Assembly (NCBI GenBank): GCA_937918955.1
Contig: CAKZRZ010000305.1
Coordinates: 1-37,037, forward strand
Direction of reading: 5' to 3'
DNA: 37,037 nt
DNA from: an uncultured Arenicella sp.
GTDB lineage: Bacteria; Pseudomonadota; Gammaproteobacteria; Arenicellales; Arenicellaceae
Shown here: positions 1 to 7,134 of the stretch, piece after piece
Layout of the letters: each line of letters starts with the position of its first letter
Position numbering within the stretch: position 1 is the stretch's first letter
Notes under the pieces: model-generated
What the model was told of the DNA's origin: nothing
The model's database searches: none
What the model saw: only the letters and a program-made list of their open reading frames with translations
Program-made: the position numbers and the translations under genes

Positions 1-1
1 C

Positions 2-391
2 ATTGCAAATCTTGCTTATAAGTACTTTCAGGAACGAGGTGCAGGACACATTATTGGGATATCCTCAGTGGCAGCCGTTAGAGGCGGGCCTTTTATGAGC
101 TATAACGCCTCAAAAGCATATGTGTCGTCCTATCTCGAAGGGCTCGCCTGCCGAAAAGAATGTCGAAGTGGAGCGATTACGGTTACTGACGTTCGACCAG
201 GCTTTGTCGATACGCCGATGGCACAAGGAGAAGGCCTCTTCTGGGTTGCGTCCCCTGAAAAAGCCGCTAAACAAATTTATGCAGCGATTAGAAAAAAGAA
301 ACGCATTGTCTATATCACCAAGCGCTGGCGTTTGATCGCGGCCATAATCAAACTATTGCCGTTTTGCTTATATAAAAGAATTATTAGCTAA
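2..391 (+). CDS. Short-chain dehydrogenase/reductase (SDR), 5' end cut off by the window
   Basis: The frame is open from base 2, so the gene begins before the window and only about 129 C-terminal residues are present. The first visible ATG at 68 is internal. The piece carries the SDR active-site half: a strand ending in the ISSVAA motif (catalytic serine), then the YNASK motif (catalytic Tyr-x3-Lys), then a PGFVDTPM segment typical of the region after the nicotinamide site. The nucleotide-binding Rossmann glycine motif would lie upstream and is not visible. The C-terminus is hydrophobic and basic, which is common in SDRs that touch membranes or use lipid substrates. The substrate cannot be assigned. 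It converges on the protease gene, 30 bp away. Confidence 0.9.
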   Translation: MANLAYKYFQERGAGHIIGISSVAAVRGGPFMSYNASKAYVSSYLEGLACRKECRSGAITVTDVRPGFVDTPMAQGEGLFWVASPEKAAKQIYAAIRKKKRIVYITKRWRLIAAIIKLLPFCLYKRIIS

Positions 392-421
392 CACTCTATT
401 AAATGCATAAAGCTAACTAAA

Positions 422-1558
422 TTAAACTTCGTAGTCGGCTAGTAAGCTAATCCCTCGCTTATGCAAAATATCCCTGATCGGCAACACGTAGCTTTTAGTG
501 TTGTTGCCGCCGATGAGAATACCTACAATTTTTTCGGCGCCATCAACATTGCTTACCACTAATGAACCAGAATCACCTCCGGCTGAAAAAGGACTTACGC
601 CCAGCGATTCAATTTCATAAATTTCTGGGTAGTAGACCGTACCTCGAAAGGTCTGCGAGCTGCTCGGTCCATAGTAACTGGTGACGTTATAATCAATCGA
701 TTCGGGCTCGCTTACCAACTTGGTGATCTCTCCATGAGTTAAACCCGTCGATCGGCCCCACTTTTTGACCTTAAGGTCGAGCGCTATCTTGGCGAATTGC
801 GTTGAAGTATCGTAACTGCCTTCGCCCTCACCTTGCTGTGAGCAGACTGGAGCTTGTTCGCTGAGCTCAAAAAAAGCGATGTCACAGTTTTCACTGATAT
901 CGAATACCTGAGGCAAGCCCTGACTCATCGGCCCAGTTGAATCATGTAAGCCGATTCCGGTAATCTCAAAATTCTCGGGGCTTACGTCTTGTATACCAGG
1001 AGACACGATCGGCGTTCCAACACTGGCCGTATTACAGCCGCCGGTTACATGATTACAAGAAATACCGAGAAGTTGGCCTGCCTTATCTTTAGCCAGCGCG
1101 GTAAGAGTGCCCGCGTTACGTTGGTTCCCCAGTCCAATAGACGAGCCGCAAGTGATCCTTTGCTTGTGAAAATAGACTGGTCTAAAGGTGTTTTGAATGT
1201 TCTGATCTACTCTAAAGGGCTTCTCAACATTAAGCTCCAACAAGATGTTCTTAGAAGCATAAAGCTTGGCAAACTCGGAGCTTAAGCGCTCACGTTTTAC
1301 TCTAGCAATCGGAAGCCGAGTAGCGATACTCACAGTATGAACTGAGCCTTTTCGTGACAGGCTTACTTTAACGATATTACGGGTTCTAAAATAGTCAGCG
1401 AGGCTAGCGTCAAACGGAATAAGACTCGCATCACCGTTTACACCTAATGCTTCACGCATGGCGTCGTTAGCAAGTATTGCGTATTGAACTGCCCATGTAA
1501 TTAATGCATCACGTAGCTCGCTTGCTAAGGCTTCGCCTGAAACTGATTTCTTAGCCAT
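422..1558 (-). CDS. Cytoplasmic chymotrypsin-fold serine protease-like protein
   Basis: This 378-residue protein has no signal peptide or membrane segment, so it is predicted to be cytoplasmic. The second half has the landmarks of a trypsin-like (PA clan) protease in the right order: His170 in GISCNHV, Asp226 in ENCDIAFF, and Ser330 in SAGGDSGS. A KKWGRSTGLTHGEI segment (residues 265-278) resembles the strand seen in trypsin-like proteins of the NAL1/DegP-related type. Residues 1-110 are a separate, partly helical N-terminal region that I do not recognise. It is the last gene of a four-gene minus-strand operon, 6 bp after the LCAT-like hydrolase. Activity is inferred from the intact triad; the substrate is unknown. 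Intracellular proteases of this kind are often regulatory or part of conflict systems, but nothing here proves that. Confidence 0.8.
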   Translation of the reverse strand: MAKKSVSGEALASELRDALITWAVQYAILANDAMREALGVNGDASLIPFDASLADYFRTRNIVKVSLSRKGSVHTVSIATRLPIARVKRERLSSEFAKLYASKNILLELNVEKPFRVDQNIQNTFRPVYFHKQRITCGSSIGLGNQRNAGTLTALAKDKAGQLLGISCNHVTGGCNTASVGTPIVSPGIQDVSPENFEITGIGLHDSTGPMSQGLPQVFDISENCDIAFFELSEQAPVCSQQGEGEGSYDTSTQFAKIALDLKVKKWGRSTGLTHGEITKLVSEPESIDYNVTSYYGPSSSQTFRGTVYYPEIYEIESLGVSPFSAGGDSGSLVVSNVDGAEKIVGILIGGNNTKSYVLPIRDILHKRGISLLADYEV

Positions 1559-1564
1559 ATACCA

Positions 1565-2914
1565 TTACTCGCTAACAACAAAGAAGCTGCGCTCTGGATC
1601 ATCAACTTGGTTTGCACACTGCAGCTCGTACACTCCCGGCGAGAGGTCTAAAGCCATGCTGAATTTAAAGTTCTGCAACTCTGCGCCATCAAAACGTGCA
1701 TCGATTGGCTCACCGATCATTTCTAGCACATCGCCATCTTCAGATTCTGGGTCAATCTTAGCAATCTGAAATCGACACCTCGGGTTTGTTTGCGCTTGCG
1801 TAAACGAGACCACAATCTCCATTTCATCGATGCTTTGATAGTCCTCGCGATCGGTACTAAAACCCATCATCGCTGGGTCGACCAATTGTGCTGAAACTCC
1901 ATCAGCTAAGGAGTGAGGAAATACTTCAGCCGGCGCACCGAGCATTTTAAATAACTCTTTGCGTAAATTGCGGTCGGCAAATATCGTCGCGTGTTTTTTT
2001 TGCGAGAACGAATGCGCAACAAAGCTATTGAGCGAACTTGCAATAGGCACAGTTCCGTCGCCTGCATCGCTTGCTTCACGCTCGATTAAATCACTGCCGG
2101 TCCATTCAAGGCGATTGATGGTTTTGTGCGCTGAACCAACAAAAGAAAAGTAACGCACTTGCTCGGGCTTGTTAAGCAAATTAATCGACGACCAAAAGGC
2201 GCGCGCTGACTCAATATTTCTAGGCTCTAAGTCAAAGCGCTGCACAATAGAATCATCAAAGGGGTCTATGGCGACTGGCAGGCGTTCGCGACCGGCTGAA
2301 CGCAAAGTCATCGCCGAGCCACTTTGAGGTACTAATTGGTAAGCAGATGGATAACGTGAGTCAGAGACTAAACGTTTCACGCTATCAGCCGACAAACCTA
2401 GATTGGAGGCCTTGCCAACAATCTGTTTCAAGGCAGCCGACGCGCCTAAGTGAGGGGTGCCGAGCGTGATTAATTGGGTGACCTTAGTAAACCATGGCTG
2501 CTCATTGAAGTTGCCACTTTCAAGCATGTAACGTAATACCAAGCCGCCCATTGAGTGACCTATCAACACAATTTCATCGAAGCTTTCTTGCTCGTTTAAA
2601 TGATCTGATAGAGCTTGCGCCGAAAGATCATTACTCTTGCGCCAGTCGTAGGCAAACGGAATAAATCGCCGTTCTGAACCGTCGACAGTGTAACCACAGC
2701 TTTCAATATCTCTTAGAATGCTACGGTAGACCGAGTAAAACGGAGTTACCGAAGTGATCGGACGTGTTGCTTCTAAATGCTCATCAAGTAAGGTTTCTAC
2801 GTCGACATTTTTACGAACCAAAGAAAGGAGCGACGGTGGCCAAACACGATCACCGGTCACTGAGTGGCGTAATTCCGAGCCCATTATTCCAGGTAAGAAA
2901 ACGACACATTTCAT
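1565..2914 (-). CDS. LCAT-like alpha/beta hydrolase (lipase/acyltransferase) with C-terminal beta domain
   Basis: The 449-residue protein begins directly with the oxyanion-hole strand (FLPGIMGSEL, residues 6-15), as in the lecithin:cholesterol acyltransferase/PDAT family. The nucleophile elbow is GHSMGG with Ser121. LGTPHLGAS (151-159) is the usual family motif after it. Asp286 in GDGTVP and His308 in KKHAT complete a plausible triad. Residues from about 365 to 449 form an extra, probably beta-sandwich domain that is not part of the catalytic fold. No signal peptide is present, so it would act in the cytoplasm or on the inner face of the membrane. It lies 4 bp after the ABC permease and 6 bp before the protease. 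Family members hydrolyse or transfer acyl chains on lipids; the substrate here is unknown. Confidence 0.85.
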   Translation of the reverse strand: MKCVVFLPGIMGSELRHSVTGDRVWPPSLLSLVRKNVDVETLLDEHLEATRPITSVTPFYSVYRSILRDIESCGYTVDGSERRFIPFAYDWRKSNDLSAQALSDHLNEQESFDEIVLIGHSMGGLVLRYMLESGNFNEQPWFTKVTQLITLGTPHLGASAALKQIVGKASNLGLSADSVKRLVSDSRYPSAYQLVPQSGSAMTLRSAGRERLPVAIDPFDDSIVQRFDLEPRNIESARAFWSSINLLNKPEQVRYFSFVGSAHKTINRLEWTGSDLIEREASDAGDGTVPIASSLNSFVAHSFSQKKHATIFADRNLRKELFKMLGAPAEVFPHSLADGVSAQLVDPAMMGFSTDREDYQSIDEMEIVVSFTQAQTNPRCRFQIAKIDPESEDGDVLEMIGEPIDARFDGAELQNFKFSMALDLSPGVYELQCANQVDDPERSFFVVSE

Positions 2915-2918
2915 AAGG

Positions 2919-3677
2919 TTAAATTCGCTGGCTGCGTTTCACGGTGGCTAAGGCAACAAAAACCACTGCCATAATTAAACCAGAGAGCAATGGAGTGGCG
3001 CTGTAGTCATTAAAGTTGATCCAACGATTTACCTGCACGATATTGCCAATAGTGCCGTCTAAGAACATTGAATCAACAATCCAAAATAAAACTGGTGCCA
3101 CAAACGCCAATAGAAACGGATTTTTGTTGGCAACCTCTGAGCAAAATAAGCACCAAGCGACGGTCGGGATAAGCGACCAAACTATCATCTTCATTAACAC
3201 TGACAATGAGCTATCGAAAAATACTGATAGATATTCAAAAGCTCCGAGTCCAAAGAACACAAAGGCAACAACAGTTTGGGTAAGCACCACCATGATTGGC
3301 GCAATGACTAAAGCAATTGCTAATTTTGAAGCAATGGTCGTAGCATCAGAAACTGGCAGTGAGCGCCAAAATAATACGCTTTGATCTTGGCGCTCGTTGT
3401 ACAAACACGACAAGGTATAAAAACATGCGACGATCATAATCACGCGAGCAATATTGAAGTTCATCCAATTAAGAGCGCGTGCGACAACTCCACTAACAAC
3501 ACTATCTATTTGATCATCTAACTTCAATTGCGAAGGCAAATCAAAGTCAATACTTAGATTGCCGAACGACATTGAGAAGCGCACCAAAATAGCAATGCCA
3601 ACCAGAATTACTGGCACAAACCATATATTACGATGCTCAAGAATTTCACGCTTTAATAGAGCTAACATTATATTCAT
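2919..3677 (-). CDS. ABC-2 type transporter permease
   Basis: This is a 252-residue integral membrane protein with about six hydrophobic segments. The first spans roughly residues 17-36, and a cluster of four or five follows after residue 75. The arrangement fits ABC-2 type permeases that pair with a separately encoded ATPase. A YNERQDQSVLFWRSLPVSD loop is typical of ABC-2 permeases related to the Bacillus Ytr and bacitracin-type exporters. The ATG is preceded by a good ribosome binding site (AGAGGAAAG). The ATPase gene ends 15 bp upstream. The two proteins should form one inner-membrane transporter, more likely an exporter or regulator than an importer since no binding protein is encoded nearby. 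The substrate is unknown. Confidence 0.85.
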   Translation of the reverse strand: MNIMLALLKREILEHRNIWFVPVILVGIAILVRFSMSFGNLSIDFDLPSQLKLDDQIDSVVSGVVARALNWMNFNIARVIMIVACFYTLSCLYNERQDQSVLFWRSLPVSDATTIASKLAIALVIAPIMVVLTQTVVAFVFFGLGAFEYLSVFFDSSLSVLMKMIVWSLIPTVAWCLFCSEVANKNPFLLAFVAPVLFWIVDSMFLDGTIGNIVQVNRWINFNDYSATPLLSGLIMAVVFVALATVKRSQRI

Positions 3678-3692
3678 TTTTACTTTCCTCTA

Positions 3693-4544
3693 TTATTGGC
3701 TGTTGATAGCAACGAACAAATCTTCGAGGCTGGGCGTAACAACTTGGCCATAGTCGGCGAGCTTACGAGCATCAACATCTTGAAAGATAATCTCGGAATG
3801 TTGCGGTAAGCTGCGTTGATAAATGGGCTTCATAGCGGGGTCTGAAAACGCCACGGTTTGATCGGTTACGAGCTTTACATAGCGTTGCTTGAGCTCATCA
3901 GTCTTGATATCAAGCGTGATTCGCCCTTCAGTAATGAACAATACGCGAGTCAGAATGCTTTCGATCTCGTCGACCTGATGCGTGGTGATCAGAATCGATC
4001 GATTTTGCGTGTAATAGTCTTCAACTAAACGATCTTGAAAATCGCGTCGTACTAAAACATCAAGCCCGAGGGTAGGTTCATCTAACACTAGAAAGTCGGT
4101 ATTGATCGAAAGAATTACGACTAAGTGCAAACGGGTTTTCATGCCCTTGGATAATGTCTCGATTCGACTATTGAGCATAATCGGTGTGCCACTCAATAGC
4201 TCCTTGGCCTTAGCTTGATCGAATTTAGGATGTGTATTGGCAACAAACTCAAGCAGATCCTTAACTTTCATCCAGCCCGGTAATGAGGCAACATCGGCAA
4301 TGTAGCTCATGCTTTTAAGAAGTTCGGTTCGATTTCGAAACGGATCTTTATCAAAGATCGACATTTTGCCCGAGTATTTTATTAAGCCCATGATGGCTTT
4401 TAACAAAGTTGATTTGCCGGCACCGTTAGGGCCAATCAAGCCAACAATCTCACCTTCTTCTATAGTGAGGTTTATATCGAATAACACTTGATTACTGCCG
4501 TAATGCTTAGACAGATTTGATACGTCGACAAACGTTTTTGGCAT
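3693..4544 (-). CDS. ABC transporter ATP-binding protein
   Basis: The 283-residue protein has all ABC ATPase motifs: Walker A GPNGAGKST near residue 38, signature LSKGMKTRLHL near 133, Walker B FLVLDEPTLGLD near 151, and the H-loop histidine in ITTHQVDE. The signature begins LSKGM rather than LSGGQ, which is frequent in ABC-2 export ATPases of the YtrB/CcmA type. About 70 residues after the ATPase core form a C-terminal accessory domain. It is the first gene of the four-gene operon and is preceded by a promoter-like sequence. It energises the permease encoded 15 bp downstream. Confidence 0.92.
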   Translation of the reverse strand: MPKTFVDVSNLSKHYGSNQVLFDINLTIEEGEIVGLIGPNGAGKSTLLKAIMGLIKYSGKMSIFDKDPFRNRTELLKSMSYIADVASLPGWMKVKDLLEFVANTHPKFDQAKAKELLSGTPIMLNSRIETLSKGMKTRLHLVVILSINTDFLVLDEPTLGLDVLVRRDFQDRLVEDYYTQNRSILITTHQVDEIESILTRVLFITEGRITLDIKTDELKQRYVKLVTDQTVAFSDPAMKPIYQRSLPQHSEIIFQDVDARKLADYGQVVTPSLEDLFVAINSQ

Positions 4545-4600
4545 AAATGCGACCTTATATTTAAGCAGAGTTTAGTGATTCATTATGAGCGTTCACTCTC

Positions 4601-4629
4601 ATCATAGCGCTAGCTCGCTGCATCGCCAA
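4601..4629 (-). promoter_or_regulatory. Sigma-70 type promoter for the ABC/hydrolase/protease operon
   Basis: On the minus strand there is a -35 box TTGGCG (4/6 to consensus), a 17-bp spacer, and a -10 box TATGAT (5/6). Transcription would start near 4594, giving a leader of about 50 nt before the ATPase ATG at 4544. The box sits in the 146-bp gap after the UbiB-like gene, so the operon need not depend on read-through. Confidence 0.5.
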
Positions 4630-4690
4630 ATCTGTACTCAATTTAGACTCTGAACCAACGATGTTTTGTGCGCGGCTTTAAACACTGGTC

Positions 4691-6040
4691 TTAAGCGTAT
4701 TTTTCTAACATATCGGCGCTATCAAGCTTGGCGCCTAAGCTTGAGACAAAGGTAAAGACACCCGTTAACTTTCGCACCATCAACATAAACTCTGCTGGCG
4801 GCACCACAAAGCCTTTAACCAACATGCCTTCAGCACCCAGTTTGCCTGCCCGCTTCAACAATCTCGAGCTACCCCAGTCGTAGAGCATGTCCTGGGTGCG
4901 GGCAAATTCTGGCAAGCTCGAAATGTTGGTCGAGAATGGTTCCAAAATAAAACAACAAAACTCAGCAAATGATTTCTTTACGCGCTCAGTATCTGTATCC
5001 CGCAAACAACGAAGCTCGGTGGCACCTTCGATAGTGGTTTCGGTATCGCCATGATGCGCGGCTAATATGGTTTTCTTTAAAGAGTCACTAAAACCGCAGT
5101 TTAAATCATGAACGGCACCAAAATCGAGAAGCACTAAGGTGTCATTTTCTCCCTGCTTATCTATCTGAATACGATAATTTCCAAAGTTGGGGTCGGTTTG
5201 CATTAATTTCCATTCAAAGGCTTCTTTGAAGAACAGTTCTAACATCGATCGCGCTAAGGCGTTACGGCGTTCTTGGCTCAAGGCTTGAACCTTCGGGTGC
5301 GTCACTTCTAAGCCGTCGATAAACTCCATGGCTAACACAGATTTAGTGCAGTAGTCAGGGTAATACTCAGGGATGTAATATCGTGAATCACCTCTAAGCT
5401 TTTGGCGTAAACGCTCAGCAACATCTAGCTCATAACGATAATCAACTTCGCGCATCAATTGCGATTTTAGCTCTTTACCCAATTGCTCAAGCTGCCGGCC
5501 AGACTTAACCCAGCGCGCTAAACTGAGCATTTGCATTACATTTTTAAAGTCATCTTCAATAGCATCGGCAATTCCCGGGTATTGAACTTTCAAACATATC
5601 TCGGGCACATCGCTTGACTCAAATTTCGCTCGATGAACCTGTGCTAAAGAAGCAGCAGCCATACTGTTCTGGTTGATGGTAAAAGAGTTGAGTTCGTCGC
5701 CCAATTCGGCCTCTAACTGTGCTTCGATTGCAGTCCAATGAAGCGCGGTAGTCTGCGATTCAAGCGTATGCAGCGCGTTTGTCACCGGCTTTGGAAGCAA
5801 ATGCTCACCGTATAAGGCTAACATTTGGCCAATTTTCACATAAGCGCCCTTAAGCTCGCCGAGCTCCTTAACAAATCGCATTGCTTCACGCTGCATTGCA
5901 GCATCGTTATGAGCTTTTTGCTGATCTTTGGGCAACAACATGCCGCTGGCTTTAGAAGCCAATAAACCGATGCCACCCTTCGCGCCCGCTGCACCGATAG
6001 ATAGACGTCGCCGCAGTCCGCCTTTTTTGATCTTTTCCAT
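4691..6040 (-). CDS. UbiB/ABC1 (ADCK) family atypical kinase-like protein
   Basis: The product (449 residues from the ATG at 6040) has the hallmarks of the UbiB/COQ8 family: the KxGQ motif (VKIGQ, about residues 68-72), the alanine-rich nucleotide loop AAASLAQVH in place of a glycine-rich loop, the ion-pair lysine in CLKVQYPG, and the metal-binding DFG in LLDFGAV. These are ATP-binding, kinase-like proteins that support quinone synthesis or lipid handling at the inner membrane. This one lacks the C-terminal transmembrane helices of E. coli UbiB. It resembles the shorter ABC1 paralogues with the VPPAEFMLMVRK ending, so I do not call it ubiB. An in-frame TTG at 6073 would add 11 residues but has no ribosome binding site. 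It lies alone, 146 bp upstream of the ABC operon. Confidence 0.85.
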   Translation of the reverse strand: MEKIKKGGLRRRLSIGAAGAKGGIGLLASKASGMLLPKDQQKAHNDAAMQREAMRFVKELGELKGAYVKIGQMLALYGEHLLPKPVTNALHTLESQTTALHWTAIEAQLEAELGDELNSFTINQNSMAAASLAQVHRAKFESSDVPEICLKVQYPGIADAIEDDFKNVMQMLSLARWVKSGRQLEQLGKELKSQLMREVDYRYELDVAERLRQKLRGDSRYYIPEYYPDYCTKSVLAMEFIDGLEVTHPKVQALSQERRNALARSMLELFFKEAFEWKLMQTDPNFGNYRIQIDKQGENDTLVLLDFGAVHDLNCGFSDSLKKTILAAHHGDTETTIEGATELRCLRDTDTERVKKSFAEFCCFILEPFSTNISSLPEFARTQDMLYDWGSSRLLKRAGKLGAEGMLVKGFVVPPAEFMLMVRKLTGVFTFVSSLGAKLDSADMLEKYA

Positions 6041-6273
6041 AGCCTGAATTGTAGCGTTAAACCGCCATATCAAGATGAAATACTGAAGATAAAACTAGCT
6101 AATTAAAAATCTCTTCCTTGAGAAACTGCATCCTTAGTTTCGCGCCTGACTCAAAGGTCGCGAAGCTTGTATTTATATTGGTGTACCTTGAAAACTAAAT
6201 CTCTCAGCCACTTTTAAATAACACATCTGAATAAACAACACATGTGAAATTAAGCCGCGCCTGATTTAAAAAC

Positions 6274-6358
6274 GCTCATCCGTGAGCATGGTTCGTCGAA
6301 TTACAAACGAGACTCAATCGTTTGTTTTCGTCCATGATTCCTCATTTACATGAAGAAT
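6274..6358. ncRNA. Three-hairpin repeat element, copy A
   Basis: Hairpin 1 (6274-6287) is GCTCA-TCCG-TGAGC. After four bases comes TTCGTC (6292-6297). Hairpin 2 has perfect 8-bp arms ACAAACGA and TCGTTTGT around the loop GACTCAA (6311-6317). TCGTCC follows at 6328-6333. Hairpin 3 (6337-6358) pairs ATTC-TCAT with ATGA-GAAT. Copy B at 6655 keeps hairpin 1, TTCGTC, the GACTCAA loop and TCGTCC but has different stem sequences that still pair. That pattern argues for selection on structure. The strand and function are unknown; the GACTCAA-loop strand is plus. Confidence 0.45.
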
Positions 6359-6513
6359 TGACCTATTTGCTGGCTATTAAAGAACTCCATGTAACCTCAA
6401 TAAACCAACAAACATACCATCCATTCTATCGATTAGTCGCTGTTAAGCTAGCTTATCCCCCAGACTCGCTTCACTTTCAACACGCTATCTCGATGTGAAA
6501 AATTTTACGAAAA

Positions 6514-6542
6514 TTGACACTCATGTGACATTCCCGATTAGT
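6514..6542 (+). promoter_or_regulatory. Possible promoter upstream of the micro-ORF
   Basis: A perfect -35 box TTGACA (6514-6519) is followed 17 bp later by ATTAGT, a poor -10 box (3/6). The presumed -10 and start point overlap the AGTTCA/TGAACT operator at 6540-6565. That would suit a regulated promoter needing an activator or blocked by a repressor. Its transcript would run into the micro-ORF at 6600 and element B. Confidence 0.3.
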
Positions 6543-6565
6543 TCAGCCAAGTGAACTAAAGTTCA
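6540..6565. promoter_or_regulatory. Operator made of three TGAACT half-sites
   Basis: AGTTCA (6540-6545), six bases, TGAACT (6552-6557), AA, AGTTCA (6560-6565). The last two half-sites form the perfect palindrome TGAACTAAAGTTCA. The same 14 bases recur at 7909-7922, in front of the response regulator gene. A dimeric regulator, possibly the encoded NarL/FixJ protein, is the simplest reader. Confidence 0.5.
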
Positions 6566-6599
6566 GTCGAATTCGAAAACTATGTATTCAGGAGGTAAT

Positions 6600-6623
6600 A
6601 TGGAGACCAAAAGTCTCAGTTAA
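6600..6623 (+). CDS. Putative 7-residue micro-ORF with perfect Shine-Dalgarno
   Basis: AGGAGGT at 6590-6596 is the ideal ribosome binding site, four bases from an ATG at 6600. The reading frame is only Met-Glu-Thr-Lys-Ser-Leu-Ser before TAA. The codons include a small hairpin, GAGAC-CAAAA-GTCTC (6603-6617), so the start region could fold. It is too short for a normal protein; a leader peptide, a ribosome-stalling site or an antisense target are options. It may also be chance, but no other stretch of the gene-poor interval has such a ribosome binding site. Element B begins 32 nt after its stop. Confidence 0.35.
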   Translation: METKSLS

Positions 6624-6654
6624 AAGAAAAATAGAGATTTGCAAAAGTAAAAAA

Positions 6655-6732
6655 GCTCATCCGTGAGCAAACTTCGTCCTTACCCTCGAACTTCCGACTC
6701 AAGAAGTTCAATAGTCGTCCTGTGCAACACAG
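6655..6732. ncRNA. Three-hairpin repeat element, copy B
   Basis: Hairpin 1 (6655-6668) is identical to that of copy A, followed after four bases by TTCGTC (6673-6678). Hairpin 2 has perfect 7-bp arms GAACTTC (6688-6694) and GAAGTTC (6703-6709) around a loop that again contains GACTCAA. TCGTCC lies at 6715-6720. Hairpin 3 is CTGTG-CAA-CACAG (6720-6732). Relative to copy A the stem bases changed on both sides while the loops and linkers stayed, which is what a structured RNA pair would show. Confidence 0.45.
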
Positions 6733-6973
6733 ATCCATTGCGTTACCGAGTTTTACCTAAAGCCCTACCGACTAGGAAACGGCATACTGGACTCAAATAA
6801 AACCCATCCTTTACGCACTCAGCTAAGGGTTGGTATCAGCCTTGTGCGCTATGAGGCTCGATAGATGCTTAGCTTAAATCCCCAGATCAATACTAAGGAC
6901 CGATCGGCTACCTCATGCAAAGCAGTTTACAAAACTTCACATTTCCCCAAAATTGGCAGTTGGTTTAGTAAAT

Positions 6974-6988
6974 TCAACCAAAGTTTAG
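6974..6988. promoter_or_regulatory. Degenerate copy of the TGAACTAAAGTTCA operator
   Basis: TCAACCAAAGTTTAG matches TGAACTAAAGTTCAG at 12 of 15 positions. It is nested in a wider inverted repeat, GTAAAT (6968-6973) and ATTTAC (6993-6998). It lies about 80 bp upstream of the -35 box of the membrane protein gene at 7135, a common activator position. The match is imperfect, so this is tentative. Confidence 0.3.
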
Positions 6989-7070
6989 TTTGATTTACTC
7001 CCACTTTTAAAAATCAAGGATATTCTGTTGTGACTAATAGCTCCCGTAGCGCCGATAAACAATATTGGCA

Positions 7071-7099
7071 TTGACTCCCTGATAAATAGAAATGATTAT
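7071..7099 (+). promoter_or_regulatory. Promoter for the membrane protein gene at 7135
   Basis: The -35 box TTGACT (5/6) at 7071-7076, a 17-bp spacer and the -10 box GATTAT (4/6) at 7094-7099 predict a start near 7106. That gives a leader of about 29 nt carrying the GGAG ribosome binding site at 7124-7127. Confidence 0.45.
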
Positions 7100-7134
7100 A
7101 AATAAAGGTAATTACCATTTATCCGGAGTTGAAC

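Larger units (their letters stand above)
6041..7134. other. 1.1 kb gene-poor interval with repeated hairpins and operators
   Basis: No protein gene of normal size is visible on either strand. The interval holds two related three-hairpin elements (6274-6358 and 6655-6732), a micro-ORF with an ideal Shine-Dalgarno (6590-6623), a palindromic operator at 6540-6565 with a weaker relative at 6974-6988, and the promoter of the following membrane protein gene. The stretch from 6735 to 6960 contains no structure I can interpret. Confidence 0.6.

Noticed and set aside
120-335. Overlapping open frame on the plus strand inside the first SDR gene
   Set aside because: The SDR frame has clear active-site motifs; the other frame has none and is a shadow.
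6784-6800. Third GACTCAA sequence in the gene-poor interval
   Set aside because: No flanking arms pair around it and neither TTCGTC nor hairpin 1 is near, so it is not counted as a third repeat copy.
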